Shown here: positions 52,314 through 60,328 of the stretch, piece by piece
Layout: each line of letters opens with the position of its first letter
Position numbering within the stretch: position 1 is the first letter of the stretch
From: Streptomyces shenzhenensis
GTDB lineage: Bacteria > Actinomycetota > Actinomycetes > Streptomycetales > Streptomycetaceae
Reading direction: 5' to 3'
DNA length: 64,000 nucleotides
Assembly (NCBI RefSeq): GCF_003688995.1
Contig: NZ_PENI01000030.1
Coordinates: 1 to 64,000 of the forward strand
The notes under the pieces: generated by a model
Databases searched by the model: none
What the model saw: only the letters and a program-made list of their open reading frames with translations
Told to the model about the DNA's origin: nothing
Program-made: the position numbers and the translations under genes

Positions 52314-53087
52314 TCACGGAATCGGGTCAGGAGTGGATCCCGTGGTTCCGGGGAGGTGATGGCCCTTTGTGCGAAGGCGGTTGTGGAGGTACAGGGTCAT
52401 GGTCGCGTCGGTGGCCGCCATCAGCAGTCCTGCCGCGACCCGTCCGGTGGCCGCCATCAGCGCCGCCAGTGGCAGCACCGTGAGGTGCGCGGCGAGGAAA
52501 GGGCCGCAGCGGGCGGCCATGGGAAGGCACATCAGCATGCCCGCCGTCATCCAGGTGAACGACCGCGCGGCCTCGGCCCCCGCGCCGTCCAGTGTGTGCA
52601 GCGGCGGCAGATGCCAGGCGTACGCCGACACCGTCCACACGACCGCCCCCAGACGCGCCCCGCGACCCTCCCCCCGCTCCGGTGTGTGCGCCGCGCGGAC
52701 CGCGTATGCGAGCAGACCCGGCCCGAGGACCGCGAGGAGCTCGAAGCGGACCATCGCCCACACATGGGCGTCCACGCCGTCCGGCGCCCGCGTCAGGGCG
52801 AGCGGTGCGCCCAGCGCACACGCGGCCGCCCCGGCGGCGAGCACCGAGCGGCCGGTCAGCCGCCGTACCTCGGGTGCCAGCGCGACCCGCAGCGAGGGCC
52901 AGGCGAACGCCAGCGTGAACGAGACGACCGCGCCCAGCACCCCGACAGCGGCCGAAGCGTCCGTAGCGTGCGCATGGGAGCCGTGCCCACCGCCGCCGCC
53001 CGTCACCGCCGCGGCGCCCGTCACGGCCAGGACCGCGAGCCCGCCCAGCAGCCGACCCGGCGAGAGCGGCCCGTACCCGGCTGTCAT
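52314..53087 (-). CDS. CtaG-like polytopic membrane protein
   Basis: A 257-aa protein with about seven membrane segments and a His-rich loop near the N-terminus (G-G-G-G-H-G-S-H-A-H-A). Later it has A-Y-A-W-H-L-P-P-L-H, S-F-T-W-M-T-A-G-M-L-M and T-L-Y-L-H-N-R-L, reminiscent of the CtaG cytochrome oxidase assembly family, which handles copper. The family match is loose. The ATG at 53087 overlaps the end of a possible 23-codon frame (53084-53155) ending G-G-H-G-C-G. It follows the gamma-glutamyltransferase gene by 145 bases and may be the tail of the same operon. Confidence 0.55.
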   Translation of the reverse strand: MTAGYGPLSPGRLLGGLAVLAVTGAAAVTGGGGGHGSHAHATDASAAVGVLGAVVSFTLAFAWPSLRVALAPEVRRLTGRSVLAAGAAACALGAPLALTRAPDGVDAHVWAMVRFELLAVLGPGLLAYAVRAAHTPERGEGRGARLGAVVWTVSAYAWHLPPLHTLDGAGAEAARSFTWMTAGMLMCLPMAARCGPFLAAHLTVLPLAALMAATGRVAAGLLMAATDATMTLYLHNRLRTKGHHLPGTTGSTPDPIP

Positions 53088-53231
53088 CCGCAGCCGTGCC
53101 CGCCGTCGGAGAAGCCGTCCGGCTCCAGCCGCAGCCGCGCCCGGGCCACCGGCATCACCCGGCCACTCCTCGGGACGCGCGAGGTGGCGCGAGCCGACCG
53201 GCGGCCGGCACCGGCCGGGGCGCGAGGGTGT

Positions 53232-54806
53232 TCATACGGGGGTTCCTTCCGGGGTGGTGCCGGGGGCGCTCGGGGTGTGACGGACCGTGCCGCCGTCGGC
53301 GCGGGGGGCGGAGGCGGCGTCCAGGCGGCCGTCGCGGGCGAGCCGGACCACCTGGACGTGACCGGCCAGATCGGTGGGTGCGTCGCTGACGACGACGGGC
53401 AGTCCGGGTGGCGCGGACGCCGTCGAGGCCGGGACCGAGCCGGGCTCGGCGAGCAGGGTCTGCTCCTCGAAGCCGATGTCACGGGCGCCGATCACCCAGC
53501 GCGGGCGCGCCAGCACGGCCACCGGATCCGCGTCCGGATCGGCCAGAGCGGGCAGCGTCTGGGCCAGGATCTGCGGCTGGGCCCGGCCACCCTGGCAGCC
53601 CGCCGCCAGCAGGAGCGCGCCGGACGAGCCGATCACCGGGCACAGCGTGTGCGGCGGGCGGGCGCCCGGCCGCAGCACGCCGGGATGGCCGGGGACGAGA
53701 CTGAACGCCGAACCACGGTTGTGCAGCACGATCCCGGTGCCCGGGTCGCACAGCCCGGAACCGAAGGTCTGGTAGACGCTCTGGATCAGCGACACCGCAA
53801 GACCCGAGGAGTCCACGGCGGTCACCGCGACGGTGTCACCTGAGGGCCGGAACGGCGGCCTCGGCGGGAGCGCGCCGGCCAGGGGCGCCGGGTCCAGCAG
53901 CCCCGCCAGGTCAAGCGACTGCCCGTGCGGGTCGCCGAGCAGCCGGTCACGGGCGGCCGAGGCGTCCTGGCACCGGGCGGCCAATAGCCGGGTACGTTCC
54001 GGTGCGGACAGGTCCGCGGTGTCGGCCGCCGCGGTCAGCAGCGAGGGCAGGACGGCGCCCTGGCTGGGCGGGGGAGCGGCCCACCAGCGGACGTCCGCCG
54101 TATCGACACGCAACGGCTCGGCGAACTCGGCCCGATGGGCGGCCAGGTCGGCGGCGGTGAGCGGACTGCCGAGACGGCGCAGCCCGGCGGCGAGCGCCTC
54201 GGCGACGGCGCCCCGGTAGAACGACGAGGGATCGTCGGCGAGTTCGTCGAGCACCTTCGCCAGCCGAGACTGCGGGAGCGGGTCGCCCGTGTCCACCGGG
54301 CGGCCGTCGGGACCGGTGAGCAGCGCGGACAGACCGGGATCGGCCGCGATCCGCGGCGCACTGTCCCGTACGGCGCGGGCCAGCCCGGCGGACACCGTCG
54401 CGCCTTCCCGGGCGAGCCCGGCGGCGTCCCGCAGCGCGGCGGGCAGCGCGCCCGGCGTGCCGTACGCCGCGGCGAGCGCCGCCCAGCCCGCCACCACCCC
54501 GGGCACCGTCACGGTCTGCGGTCCCTGCGCCGGCATCCGGGAGTCCGCCGCGCGCAGCGCCTCGACGTCGGTGTCCTCCGCCGCCGCCCCGGCCGACAAC
54601 ACCGCGCGCACCGTGCCGTCGGGCGGGTGCACCAGGGCGATCAGGTCGCCGCCCAGGGAGCACTGGTGGGGGTAGACGACGGTCAGCGCGGCGGCAGCGG
54701 CCAGCGCCGCGTCCACGGCGTTGCCGCCACGTCCGGCCGCCCGCCGGGCCGCGTCGAGCGCCGCCGGGTGCGGAGCGGCCAGGACGAGCCCGTGGCCGGG
54801 GCTCAC
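53232..54806 (-). CDS. Gamma-glutamyltransferase-family (Ntn) hydrolase
   Basis: A 524-aa protein, GTG 54806 overlapping the cyclase stop (GTGA). The N-terminal A-A-R-R-A-A-G-R-G-G-N-A-V-D-A-A-L-A and S-L-G-G-D fit GGT. The autocleavage region reads S-G-D-T-V-A-V-T-A-V-D, so the nucleophilic Thr is present but the usual T-T-H following it is not. The later substrate-binding G-S-G-L-C-D-P-G-T-G-I-V-L-H-N-R-G and the oxyanion-type P-V-I-G-S-S-G are near normal. There is no signal peptide, so it acts in the cytoplasm, unlike secreted GGTs. It probably removes a glutamyl or other acyl amide from the imported compound; the specificity is unknown. Confidence 0.85.
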   Translation of the reverse strand: MSPGHGLVLAAPHPAALDAARRAAGRGGNAVDAALAAAAALTVVYPHQCSLGGDLIALVHPPDGTVRAVLSAGAAAEDTDVEALRAADSRMPAQGPQTVTVPGVVAGWAALAAAYGTPGALPAALRDAAGLAREGATVSAGLARAVRDSAPRIAADPGLSALLTGPDGRPVDTGDPLPQSRLAKVLDELADDPSSFYRGAVAEALAAGLRRLGSPLTAADLAAHRAEFAEPLRVDTADVRWWAAPPPSQGAVLPSLLTAAADTADLSAPERTRLLAARCQDASAARDRLLGDPHGQSLDLAGLLDPAPLAGALPPRPPFRPSGDTVAVTAVDSSGLAVSLIQSVYQTFGSGLCDPGTGIVLHNRGSAFSLVPGHPGVLRPGARPPHTLCPVIGSSGALLLAAGCQGGRAQPQILAQTLPALADPDADPVAVLARPRWVIGARDIGFEEQTLLAEPGSVPASTASAPPGLPVVVSDAPTDLAGHVQVVRLARDGRLDAASAPRADGGTVRHTPSAPGTTPEGTPV

Positions 54807-55456
54807 GCTGTGTCCCGGGGCAGCAGCAGGGTCCGGGAGGGGGCTGCCTCGGCGCCCTGGAGGGGCACAGGCAGCGACAGCATGTCGTAGACGCCGGCCG
54901 GGGCATGCAGCAGATCGACCACTTCGAGGATCAACACGTCCGCACCGCACAGCAGTTGGTGCGTCTCCCAGTGGGTGGTGTAGGCGACCGCCTCGATGCT
55001 CAGGTAGTCGATGCCGGCCGTGCGCACCCCCGCCTCGATCAGCCGCTCGGCGCCGTCCGGGGCCAGGCCGACCCACTGCCGGGCCTTCCACGGGCTGCGC
55101 AGCACGCCCTCCGAGTTGCTGGTGCGCAGCAGCACCCGCTCCTCGGTGCCGAGCCCCGCCGCGTCGAGGTCGGCCGCGGTGATCTGCTCCTTGACGTGGG
55201 TGAGGTCGAGCACCCGGGCGGTCCCGTTGAGGGCCGACAGGTCCAGCCGGTCGACGGTCCTGCCGCCGTCGATGAAGTGGGCCGGGGCGTCGATGTGCGT
55301 CCCGGTGTGGGCGCCGACGCGCCAGCGGCTGACGTTGGACGGATCACCCGCCGTCCGCGACTCGACGACCTCCACCTCGGGCCGGCGGCCCCAGTGCAGC
55401 ATGCCGGGGTGGATCGGCACGGAGACGTCGATCGCCTTGGTCACATCGAGCTGCAT
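54803..55456 (-). CDS. Cyclase-family (kynurenine formamidase-like) metal hydrolase
   Basis: A 217-aa protein; ATG 55456 with AAAGGAG upstream. The family metal motif H-T-G-T-H-I-D-A-P-A-H-F is intact (His, His, Asp, His), as are the N-terminal D-V-S-V-P-I-H-P-G-M and the H-x-x-L-L C-terminal region. Members hydrolyse formamides, lactams or thioesters (KynB, isatin hydrolase). No kynurenine pathway genes are nearby, so ring opening or deformylation of the same imported heterocycle is more likely. The stop overlaps the gamma-glutamyltransferase start. Confidence 0.87.
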   Translation of the reverse strand: MQLDVTKAIDVSVPIHPGMLHWGRRPEVEVVESRTAGDPSNVSRWRVGAHTGTHIDAPAHFIDGGRTVDRLDLSALNGTARVLDLTHVKEQITAADLDAAGLGTEERVLLRTSNSEGVLRSPWKARQWVGLAPDGAERLIEAGVRTAGIDYLSIEAVAYTTHWETHQLLCGADVLILEVVDLLHAPAGVYDMLSLPVPLQGAEAAPSRTLLLPRDTA

Positions 55457-55553
55457 GACACGCTCCTTTGGGATGCGAATAGTCTGTGAATAGGGCCAGC
55501 GTGGTGAGGCTGTGGACGGCGGCGGTGGGGCTGCCGTGTCCGGCAGCGGGTGA

Positions 55554-56402
55554 TCAGGCGGGGCCGTCGGGCCGGTGCGTCGCGCTGGGCCAGGGCTCGC
55601 GCACGGCCGCCGCGACCGCACGGGCGGTGGTGAGCACACAGCGGTCGAACTCCGCCCGCCCGTGTGCGGAGTTCGCCTCGGTGACGTCCCTGCCCCACAC
55701 GCCGGTCTCGCTGACCTGGTCCATGCGGTAGTCCCAGAAGGAATCGACGTCGAGGTGCGAGGTGGCCCGCTCCATCCGCACCAGTCCGGGCGCCAGGTGC
55801 AGCATCACCGAGGTCTCGAAGTAGTTGGCGTGCATCAGTGCACGGCCGTAGGTGACATGACCGTCGACCTCCGGCCCCGGGTACATCGTCACGTACCCCA
55901 ACGCCCTTACCCGAGCGTCCCGGTGACGCACCCTCAGCTTCTCGGCCGACACGTCCAGGGCGCCGTTGTTCCAGATGTGGCCGTTCAGCAGGACGAACTG
56001 CCGTACCCCGCTGTCGTACAAGGAGTCGATCACATCCTCCACGACGGAGATCAGCGTCTCGGGGCGCAGTGCCACCGTCCCGGCGAAGCCGCCGTGCGAG
56101 GCGGACACCCCGAAACTCAGCGGCGGCAGCACCGGCACACCGGTCAGCGCGGAGACACCCAGGGCGACCGCCTCGCAGATCCGGGTGTCCACGGCGAGCG
56201 GCAGATGCGGGCCGTGCTGTTCGGTGGCGCCCACCGGGATGACGACGGCGTCGTGCCCGGCGACCGTGGTCTCGGCCTCCTGCCAGGTCAACTCCTCCCA
56301 CGGCAGGGGCGCACCGGTGCCACCGAGCTGCGCGGCGAGCGCGGGCACGTCCAGTCCGGTGGGGACGCGCAGACCGTTCGGACCGGTGATGACGGACGAC
56401 AT
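55554..56402 (-). CDS. Creatininase-family amidohydrolase
   Basis: A 282-aa protein; ATG 56402 has a strong GAGGAGAGGAG upstream. Metal ligands are in G-A-T-E-Q-H-G-P-H-L-P-L-A-V-D-T (Glu, His, Asp), S-A-S-H-G-G-F-A-G-T and N-G-H-I-W-N-N. This family opens cyclic amides (creatinine, formamides in riboflavin/F420 routes, mycofactocin peptide). The substitution of Ala-Ser-His for the common Ser-x-Glu-His suggests a divergent substrate. It lies 40 bases after the deaminase gene and 97 before the cyclase-type gene in one operon. Confidence 0.86.
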   Translation of the reverse strand: MSSVITGPNGLRVPTGLDVPALAAQLGGTGAPLPWEELTWQEAETTVAGHDAVVIPVGATEQHGPHLPLAVDTRICEAVALGVSALTGVPVLPPLSFGVSASHGGFAGTVALRPETLISVVEDVIDSLYDSGVRQFVLLNGHIWNNGALDVSAEKLRVRHRDARVRALGYVTMYPGPEVDGHVTYGRALMHANYFETSVMLHLAPGLVRMERATSHLDVDSFWDYRMDQVSETGVWGRDVTEANSAHGRAEFDRCVLTTARAVAAAVREPWPSATHRPDGPA

Positions 56403-56442
56403 CTCTCTCCTCTCCTCAGGGACTTGTCCGGTTCGGCCGGGA

Positions 56443-56892
56443 TCACCAGCGGCGCCGGCTCTTCTCCGGCAGCAGATCCAGGGCACGGACCGCGACCGGC
56501 AGGTCGCCGTCGACGGTGGTGATCCACACCGTGGCGTCCGGGCAGTAGTCGCTGATGAGTTCGCGGCACACCCCGCACGGGGCGATGATCCGGAACTGCC
56601 CGGCGGGCTTGATCTGTACCGACACCACCGCGGTCACCGCCAGCGGGGCAGCGGGCGCGAACGCGCCCCGCGCGGTGCCCAGGGCGACACCCTCGGCGCA
56701 GACGGAACTGCGCCGGCAGGAACCTTCGACGTGCACGCCGGTATGGATCCGGCCGTCCGCGGTGCGCAGGGCGGTGGCGACCTCGTGCCGGTCCCGCTGC
56801 CACACCCGGGCCAGCAACGCCTGGGCCACAGACAGAAGTTCGGCGTCGCCGTCGCTCATCTCCGGTGGGACGGGCACCGGCGCGGCGCTCAT
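56443..56892 (-). CDS. Cytidine deaminase / blasticidin-S deaminase-like protein
   Basis: A 149-aa protein; ATG 56892 overlaps the amidohydrolase stop (ATGA). The zinc and catalytic residues of the cytidine deaminase fold are present: V-H-V-E-G-S, S-V-C-A-E-G-V-A-L (zinc Cys, catalytic Glu) and A-P-C-G-V-C-R-E-L (two zinc Cys). The length fits blasticidin-S deaminases and tetrameric CDAs. It would hydrolytically remove an amino group from cytosine-like or guanidino rings. Its being locked into a peptide-transporter operon, away from pyrimidine salvage genes, suggests a special nucleoside or heterocycle substrate. Confidence 0.85.
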   Translation of the reverse strand: MSAAPVPVPPEMSDGDAELLSVAQALLARVWQRDRHEVATALRTADGRIHTGVHVEGSCRRSSVCAEGVALGTARGAFAPAAPLAVTAVVSVQIKPAGQFRIIAPCGVCRELISDYCPDATVWITTVDGDLPVAVRALDLLPEKSRRRW

Positions 56893-57653
56893 CCGCTCAG
56901 CCCCAGCAGACGCGCCATGTTGCCGCCCTCGATCAGCGCCCGGTCCTTCTCGTCCCCGACCGCCTTGGCGATCTTCATGCGCTCCAGGTCGAAGTCCGAG
57001 CCCGGCCACTCGCTGCCCATCAGGATCTGCCGGGGCCCGAGCCGTGCGTACGCCCGCTTCACGTCGCTCATCAGCGTCGCGGACGTCTCCAGGTAGATGT
57101 GCGGCTGCCGTTCGGCCACGATGATCGCTTCCGGCACGTTCCACACGGCGCCCATATGGGCGATGATCGTCGGCACCCCGGGGTGGTCGCGGGCGATCTC
57201 CTCGATGGCCAGCGGCGCGCAGAACGCGTCGTCGAGTGCGTTGACGAGCACCATGAGCCCGCGCCTGGCACACGCCTCGAACACCGGGTCCAGCAGACCG
57301 TGGTCGGCCACGTGGTAGCCGTGCAGACTCGGATGCAGCTTCAGGCCCGCAAGACCCGCGTCGGCGATCCGGTCGATCTCCTCGATCGCGTCGTCGGCCT
57401 GCGGAAGCACCTGCCCGAAGCCGAAGAACCGGTCGGGGTGGGCGGCCACCAGCGAGGCGATGAAGTCGTTCTCGATCCGCTGGGCCAGCGAGCACACCAT
57501 CGCCATGTCCACCCCGGCCGCGTCCATCCGGTCGAGGATGCGCCGCGGCTCGAAGGGCCGGTACGGCGGCGGGGCCTCGCCCTTGCGCGCCCCGGTGAGG
57601 TAGTCGGAGCGGCCGCGCACGTCCTGCGTGGTGTTGTAGGCGTCGATGATCAA
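56889..57653 (-). CDS. Amidohydrolase-2 family protein lacking the N-terminal HxH
   Basis: A 254-aa TIM-barrel protein with TTG start (57653) overlapping the upstream ATPase stop (TTGA). It has G-L-K-L-H-P-S-L-H-G-Y, I-I-A-H-M-G-A and M-G-S-E-W-P-G-S-D, which are the later metal or catalytic strands of amidohydrolase-2 enzymes. The usual N-terminal I-D-x-H-x-H is I-D-A-Y-N-T-T, so two metal ligands are missing. It may use a single metal (as some decarboxylase relatives do) or none. It probably cleaves or decarboxylates an intermediate of the operon's pathway. Confidence 0.78.
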   Translation of the reverse strand: MIIDAYNTTQDVRGRSDYLTGARKGEAPPPYRPFEPRRILDRMDAAGVDMAMVCSLAQRIENDFIASLVAAHPDRFFGFGQVLPQADDAIEEIDRIADAGLAGLKLHPSLHGYHVADHGLLDPVFEACARRGLMVLVNALDDAFCAPLAIEEIARDHPGVPTIIAHMGAVWNVPEAIIVAERQPHIYLETSATLMSDVKRAYARLGPRQILMGSEWPGSDFDLERMKIAKAVGDEKDRALIEGGNMARLLGLSG

Positions 57654-58624
57654 TGCGGGTCCTCACTCGCGGTGTCGAGGGGCAGATGGCAGCGCACGCT
57701 GCGCCCCGGGGCGATCTCGCGCAGCTCCGGGTGCCGGGTGCCGCAGATGTCGGTCGCGAACGGGCAGCGGGTGCGGAACAGACACCCCGCGGGCGGATTC
57801 GCCGGATCGGGCAACTCGCCCTCCAGTAGCTGCCGTTCGCGGGGCGGGCCGGGCCGCAGCACCGGCACGCCGGCCAGCAGCGCGCCGCTGTACGGGTGTG
57901 CCGGTCCGGTGAAGAAGGCGTCCCGGGAGGCGATCTCGATGATCTCCCCGAGGTACATCACGGCGACCCGGTCGGCGATGTGCCTGACGACGCCGAGGTC
58001 GTGCGAGATGAACAGCATCGTCAGACCCCGGTCGCGGACCAGCTCCGACAGCAGGTTCAGCACCTGGGCCTGGATCGACACGTCCAGCGCGGAGACCGCC
58101 TCGTCCGCCACCACGAACCGCGGCGAGGACGCCAGGGCCCGTGCGATGCCGATGCGCTGGCGCTGCCCACCGGAGAACTCGTGCGGCTTGCGCCCGCCCG
58201 CCTCGGCCCCGAGCCCGACCAGGTCCAGCAGCCCGGCCACGGCACGCTCGGCCTCGGCCCGGCTCGCACCCCGGGCGCGCAGCATCGGCTCGGCCACGAT
58301 CTCGGCGACCTTGCGGCGCGGGTTGAGCGAGCCGAAGGGGTCCTGGAACACCATCTGCAACTCGGCCCGGGTCCGCTTGAGACGCCGGCCGCGCAGCCGC
58401 GTCAGATCGGCGCCGAGGAAGTCGATCCGGCCCGCCGACGGCTCCACGACCCGCAGCAAGGCGCGGCCGAGCGTCGACTTGCCGCACCCCGACTCGCCGA
58501 CCAGGCCCAGCGTCTCGCCCTGCGCGATGTCGAGGTCGACGTCCCGCAGCGCCCGGACGCGGCCGCCCGCCCGGCCCGGGTAGTCCACCCGCAGTCCGCG
58601 CGCGCTCAGCAGTACCTCGCTCAT
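57650..58624 (-). CDS. Oligopeptide/nickel-type ABC transporter ATPase (DppF-like)
   Basis: A 324-aa protein; ATG 58624 overlaps the DppD-like stop. Walker A G-E-S-G-C-G-K-S, Q-loop V-F-Q-D-P-F-G-S-L-N-P, signature F-S-G-G-Q-R-Q-R and Walker B F-V-V-A-D-E-A are present. The C-terminal Cys-containing oligo_HPY extension (G-C-L-F-R-T-R-C-P-F-A) is typical of peptide-type ATPases. Note E-A-V in place of the common E-P-V/T after Walker B. It partners the next ATPase to energise the DppBC channel. Confidence 0.93.
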   Translation of the reverse strand: MSEVLLSARGLRVDYPGRAGGRVRALRDVDLDIAQGETLGLVGESGCGKSTLGRALLRVVEPSAGRIDFLGADLTRLRGRRLKRTRAELQMVFQDPFGSLNPRRKVAEIVAEPMLRARGASRAEAERAVAGLLDLVGLGAEAGGRKPHEFSGGQRQRIGIARALASSPRFVVADEAVSALDVSIQAQVLNLLSELVRDRGLTMLFISHDLGVVRHIADRVAVMYLGEIIEIASRDAFFTGPAHPYSGALLAGVPVLRPGPPRERQLLEGELPDPANPPAGCLFRTRCPFATDICGTRHPELREIAPGRSVRCHLPLDTASEDPH

Positions 58625-59637
58625 ACGGCGGCTCCCGTCGCACGGGCCCGCACCCGGGCCTGCTCTGGCAGCACGCAGGCGTCCAGATGGGCCGTGCCGC
58701 CGTAGCGCCGCCGCAGCGCGGGGCGCTCCCCGCAGCCGTCGTGGGCGAATGCGCACCGGGGCTGGAAACCGCAGCCCGACGGCCGCTCCACCCCGCTCGG
58801 CGGGCTGCCCGGGATCGCCGGCAACCGTTCGGGCACCGGCCCGTCCAGCGGGGGCACCGAGCCGAGCAGCCCCATCGTGTAAGGGTGCTGGGGGTCGAAC
58901 AGCACCTCGTCCCGTGTGCCCTGTTCCACGATCCGGCCCGCGTACATCACCGCCACCCGGTCCGCGACCTCGGCGACCACCCCGAGGTCGTGCGTGATCA
59001 GGAGTACGGACGTGCCGTGTTCGCGCTGGACCCGCTTCAACAGCGTCAGCACCTGGGCCTGGATGGTCACATCGAGCGCGGTGGTCGGCTCGTCGGCGAT
59101 GAGCACCGCCGGGTCGTTGGCCAACCCCATGGCGATCATCACGCGTTGGCGCATGCCACCGGAGAGCTGGTGGGGAAAGGCGCGTGCGGCGCGCGCCGGA
59201 CCCGCGATGCCGACCTCGCCGAGCAGCTCGACGGCCCGGCTCGCGGCCGTGGCACGCGGCACGTCGGCGTGGGCGCGGATCGTCTCCGCGACCTGCGCGC
59301 CCGCCCGGTGCAGCGGGTTGAGCGCGGCGAGCGCGTCCTGGAAGACGACCGCCACGTCCTTGCCGCGGACTTGGCGCAGTGCGCGCTCGGACGCGCCCAC
59401 CAGCTCCCGGCCCCGGAAGGAGACGGATCCGCTGATGTGGGTGTGCGGGCCACGGTTGAGACCCACGAGGCTCATCGACAGCGCGGACTTGCCCGATCCG
59501 GACTCGCCCACCAGCGCGAGGATCTCGCCCTTGCGCAGGGTCAGGTCCACCCCGTCGACGGCGGGCAGCCGACCCGCCGGAACATCGAACTGCACGCGCA
59601 GGCCGCGGACTTCGAGCACTGCCTCGGGCGCGGTCAT
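58621..59637 (-). CDS. Oligopeptide/nickel-type ABC transporter ATPase (DppD-like)
   Basis: A 338-aa protein, ATG 59637 overlapping the hydrolase stop. Walker A G-E-S-G-S-G-K-S, V-F-Q-D-A-L-A-A-L-N-P, signature L-S-G-G-M-R-Q-R, Walker B V-L-I-A-D-E-P-T-T-A-L-D, and an oligo_HPY tail with cysteines (G-C-G-F-Q-P-R-C-A-F-A) that may hold an iron-sulfur cluster as in DppD. It forms the heterodimeric motor with the DppF-like protein. The interposed hydrolase gene between permease and ATPase genes is unusual and ties hydrolysis to uptake. Confidence 0.93.
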   Translation of the reverse strand: MTAPEAVLEVRGLRVQFDVPAGRLPAVDGVDLTLRKGEILALVGESGSGKSALSMSLVGLNRGPHTHISGSVSFRGRELVGASERALRQVRGKDVAVVFQDALAALNPLHRAGAQVAETIRAHADVPRATAASRAVELLGEVGIAGPARAARAFPHQLSGGMRQRVMIAMGLANDPAVLIADEPTTALDVTIQAQVLTLLKRVQREHGTSVLLITHDLGVVAEVADRVAVMYAGRIVEQGTRDEVLFDPQHPYTMGLLGSVPPLDGPVPERLPAIPGSPPSGVERPSGCGFQPRCAFAHDGCGERPALRRRYGGTAHLDACVLPEQARVRARATGAAV

Positions 59638-60323
59638 ACGGCGCCGCCCACGGCCAGCGCGGCCCGGTGGATCAGGTCGGCGACCCGCTCCGGCCGTACG
59701 AGGGTGGTGTAGTGGCTGCCCGGCACGTGTTCGACGGTCGCCTTCATCCGTACGGCCATGAAGTTCTGGATCTCCGGGCGCAGTGTGCGGTCGTCGTCGG
59801 CGACCAGATACCAGCTGGGCAGGGACCGCCAGGCGGGGACACCGGTGGCCTGGGTGAAGATCAGGTCGTCGGCCTGCCGTCCCTCGGCCTCGACGACCGC
59901 CCGCTGCCCGGCCGACAGGTCCGGGCCGATCTCCGCCCAGAACTCCGGGCTCGCTTGCGACTTCCACTCGCCGTTCGGACCACGCCGCATGTACGTGGAG
60001 ATCTCCGCGGGCTCGTAGCGCTCGACGATCCCGTTGACGGTCTCGCCCTCGTCGGGTCCGAACGCGGCGACATAGACAAGGCCCTTGACGCGCGGGTCGC
60101 GTCCGACGCCGGTGATGACCGCGCCGCCGTAGGAGTGCCCGGCGAGCAGCACCGGGCCGCTCGTCCCCGCCAGCGCGGCCGCGGTCTCGGCGATGTCGTC
60201 GGCGAGAGAGGTCATCGGGTTGGTCACCGTGAACAGCCGGTGGCCGCGGGCGGTCAGCAGTGGCTGCACCGCCGACCAGGTGGTGGGCCGTCCGCCGGCG
60301 CCGTGTACCAGCACGATGTCCAT
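59634..60323 (-). CDS. Alpha/beta hydrolase (esterase-like) inside the transporter operon
   Basis: A 229-aa protein from ATG 60323 (AAAGGA 8 bases upstream); an ATG at 60332 overlapping the permease stop adds three residues. Motifs: V-L-V-H-G-A-G-G oxyanion region, nucleophile elbow A-G-H-S-Y-G-G-A, acidic V-A-D-D-D-R-T-L and catalytic His in G-S-H-Y-T-T-L. This is the EstC/plant-esterase-like branch with a short cap. It is placed between the DppB and DppD genes with overlaps at both ends, so it probably hydrolyses an ester or amide of the imported molecule on arrival in the cytoplasm. Confidence 0.87.
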   Translation of the reverse strand: MDIVLVHGAGGRPTTWSAVQPLLTARGHRLFTVTNPMTSLADDIAETAAALAGTSGPVLLAGHSYGGAVITGVGRDPRVKGLVYVAAFGPDEGETVNGIVERYEPAEISTYMRRGPNGEWKSQASPEFWAEIGPDLSAGQRAVVEAEGRQADDLIFTQATGVPAWRSLPSWYLVADDDRTLRPEIQNFMAVRMKATVEHVPGSHYTTLVRPERVADLIHRAALAVGGAV

Positions 60324-60328
60324 CCGGA

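Noticed and set aside
53084-53155. A 23-codon frame ending G-G-H-G-C-G, overlapping the start of the CtaG-like gene
   Set aside because: The His/Cys ending next to a putative copper-related gene is suggestive, but there is no clear ribosome binding site and it is too short to judge without comparative data.
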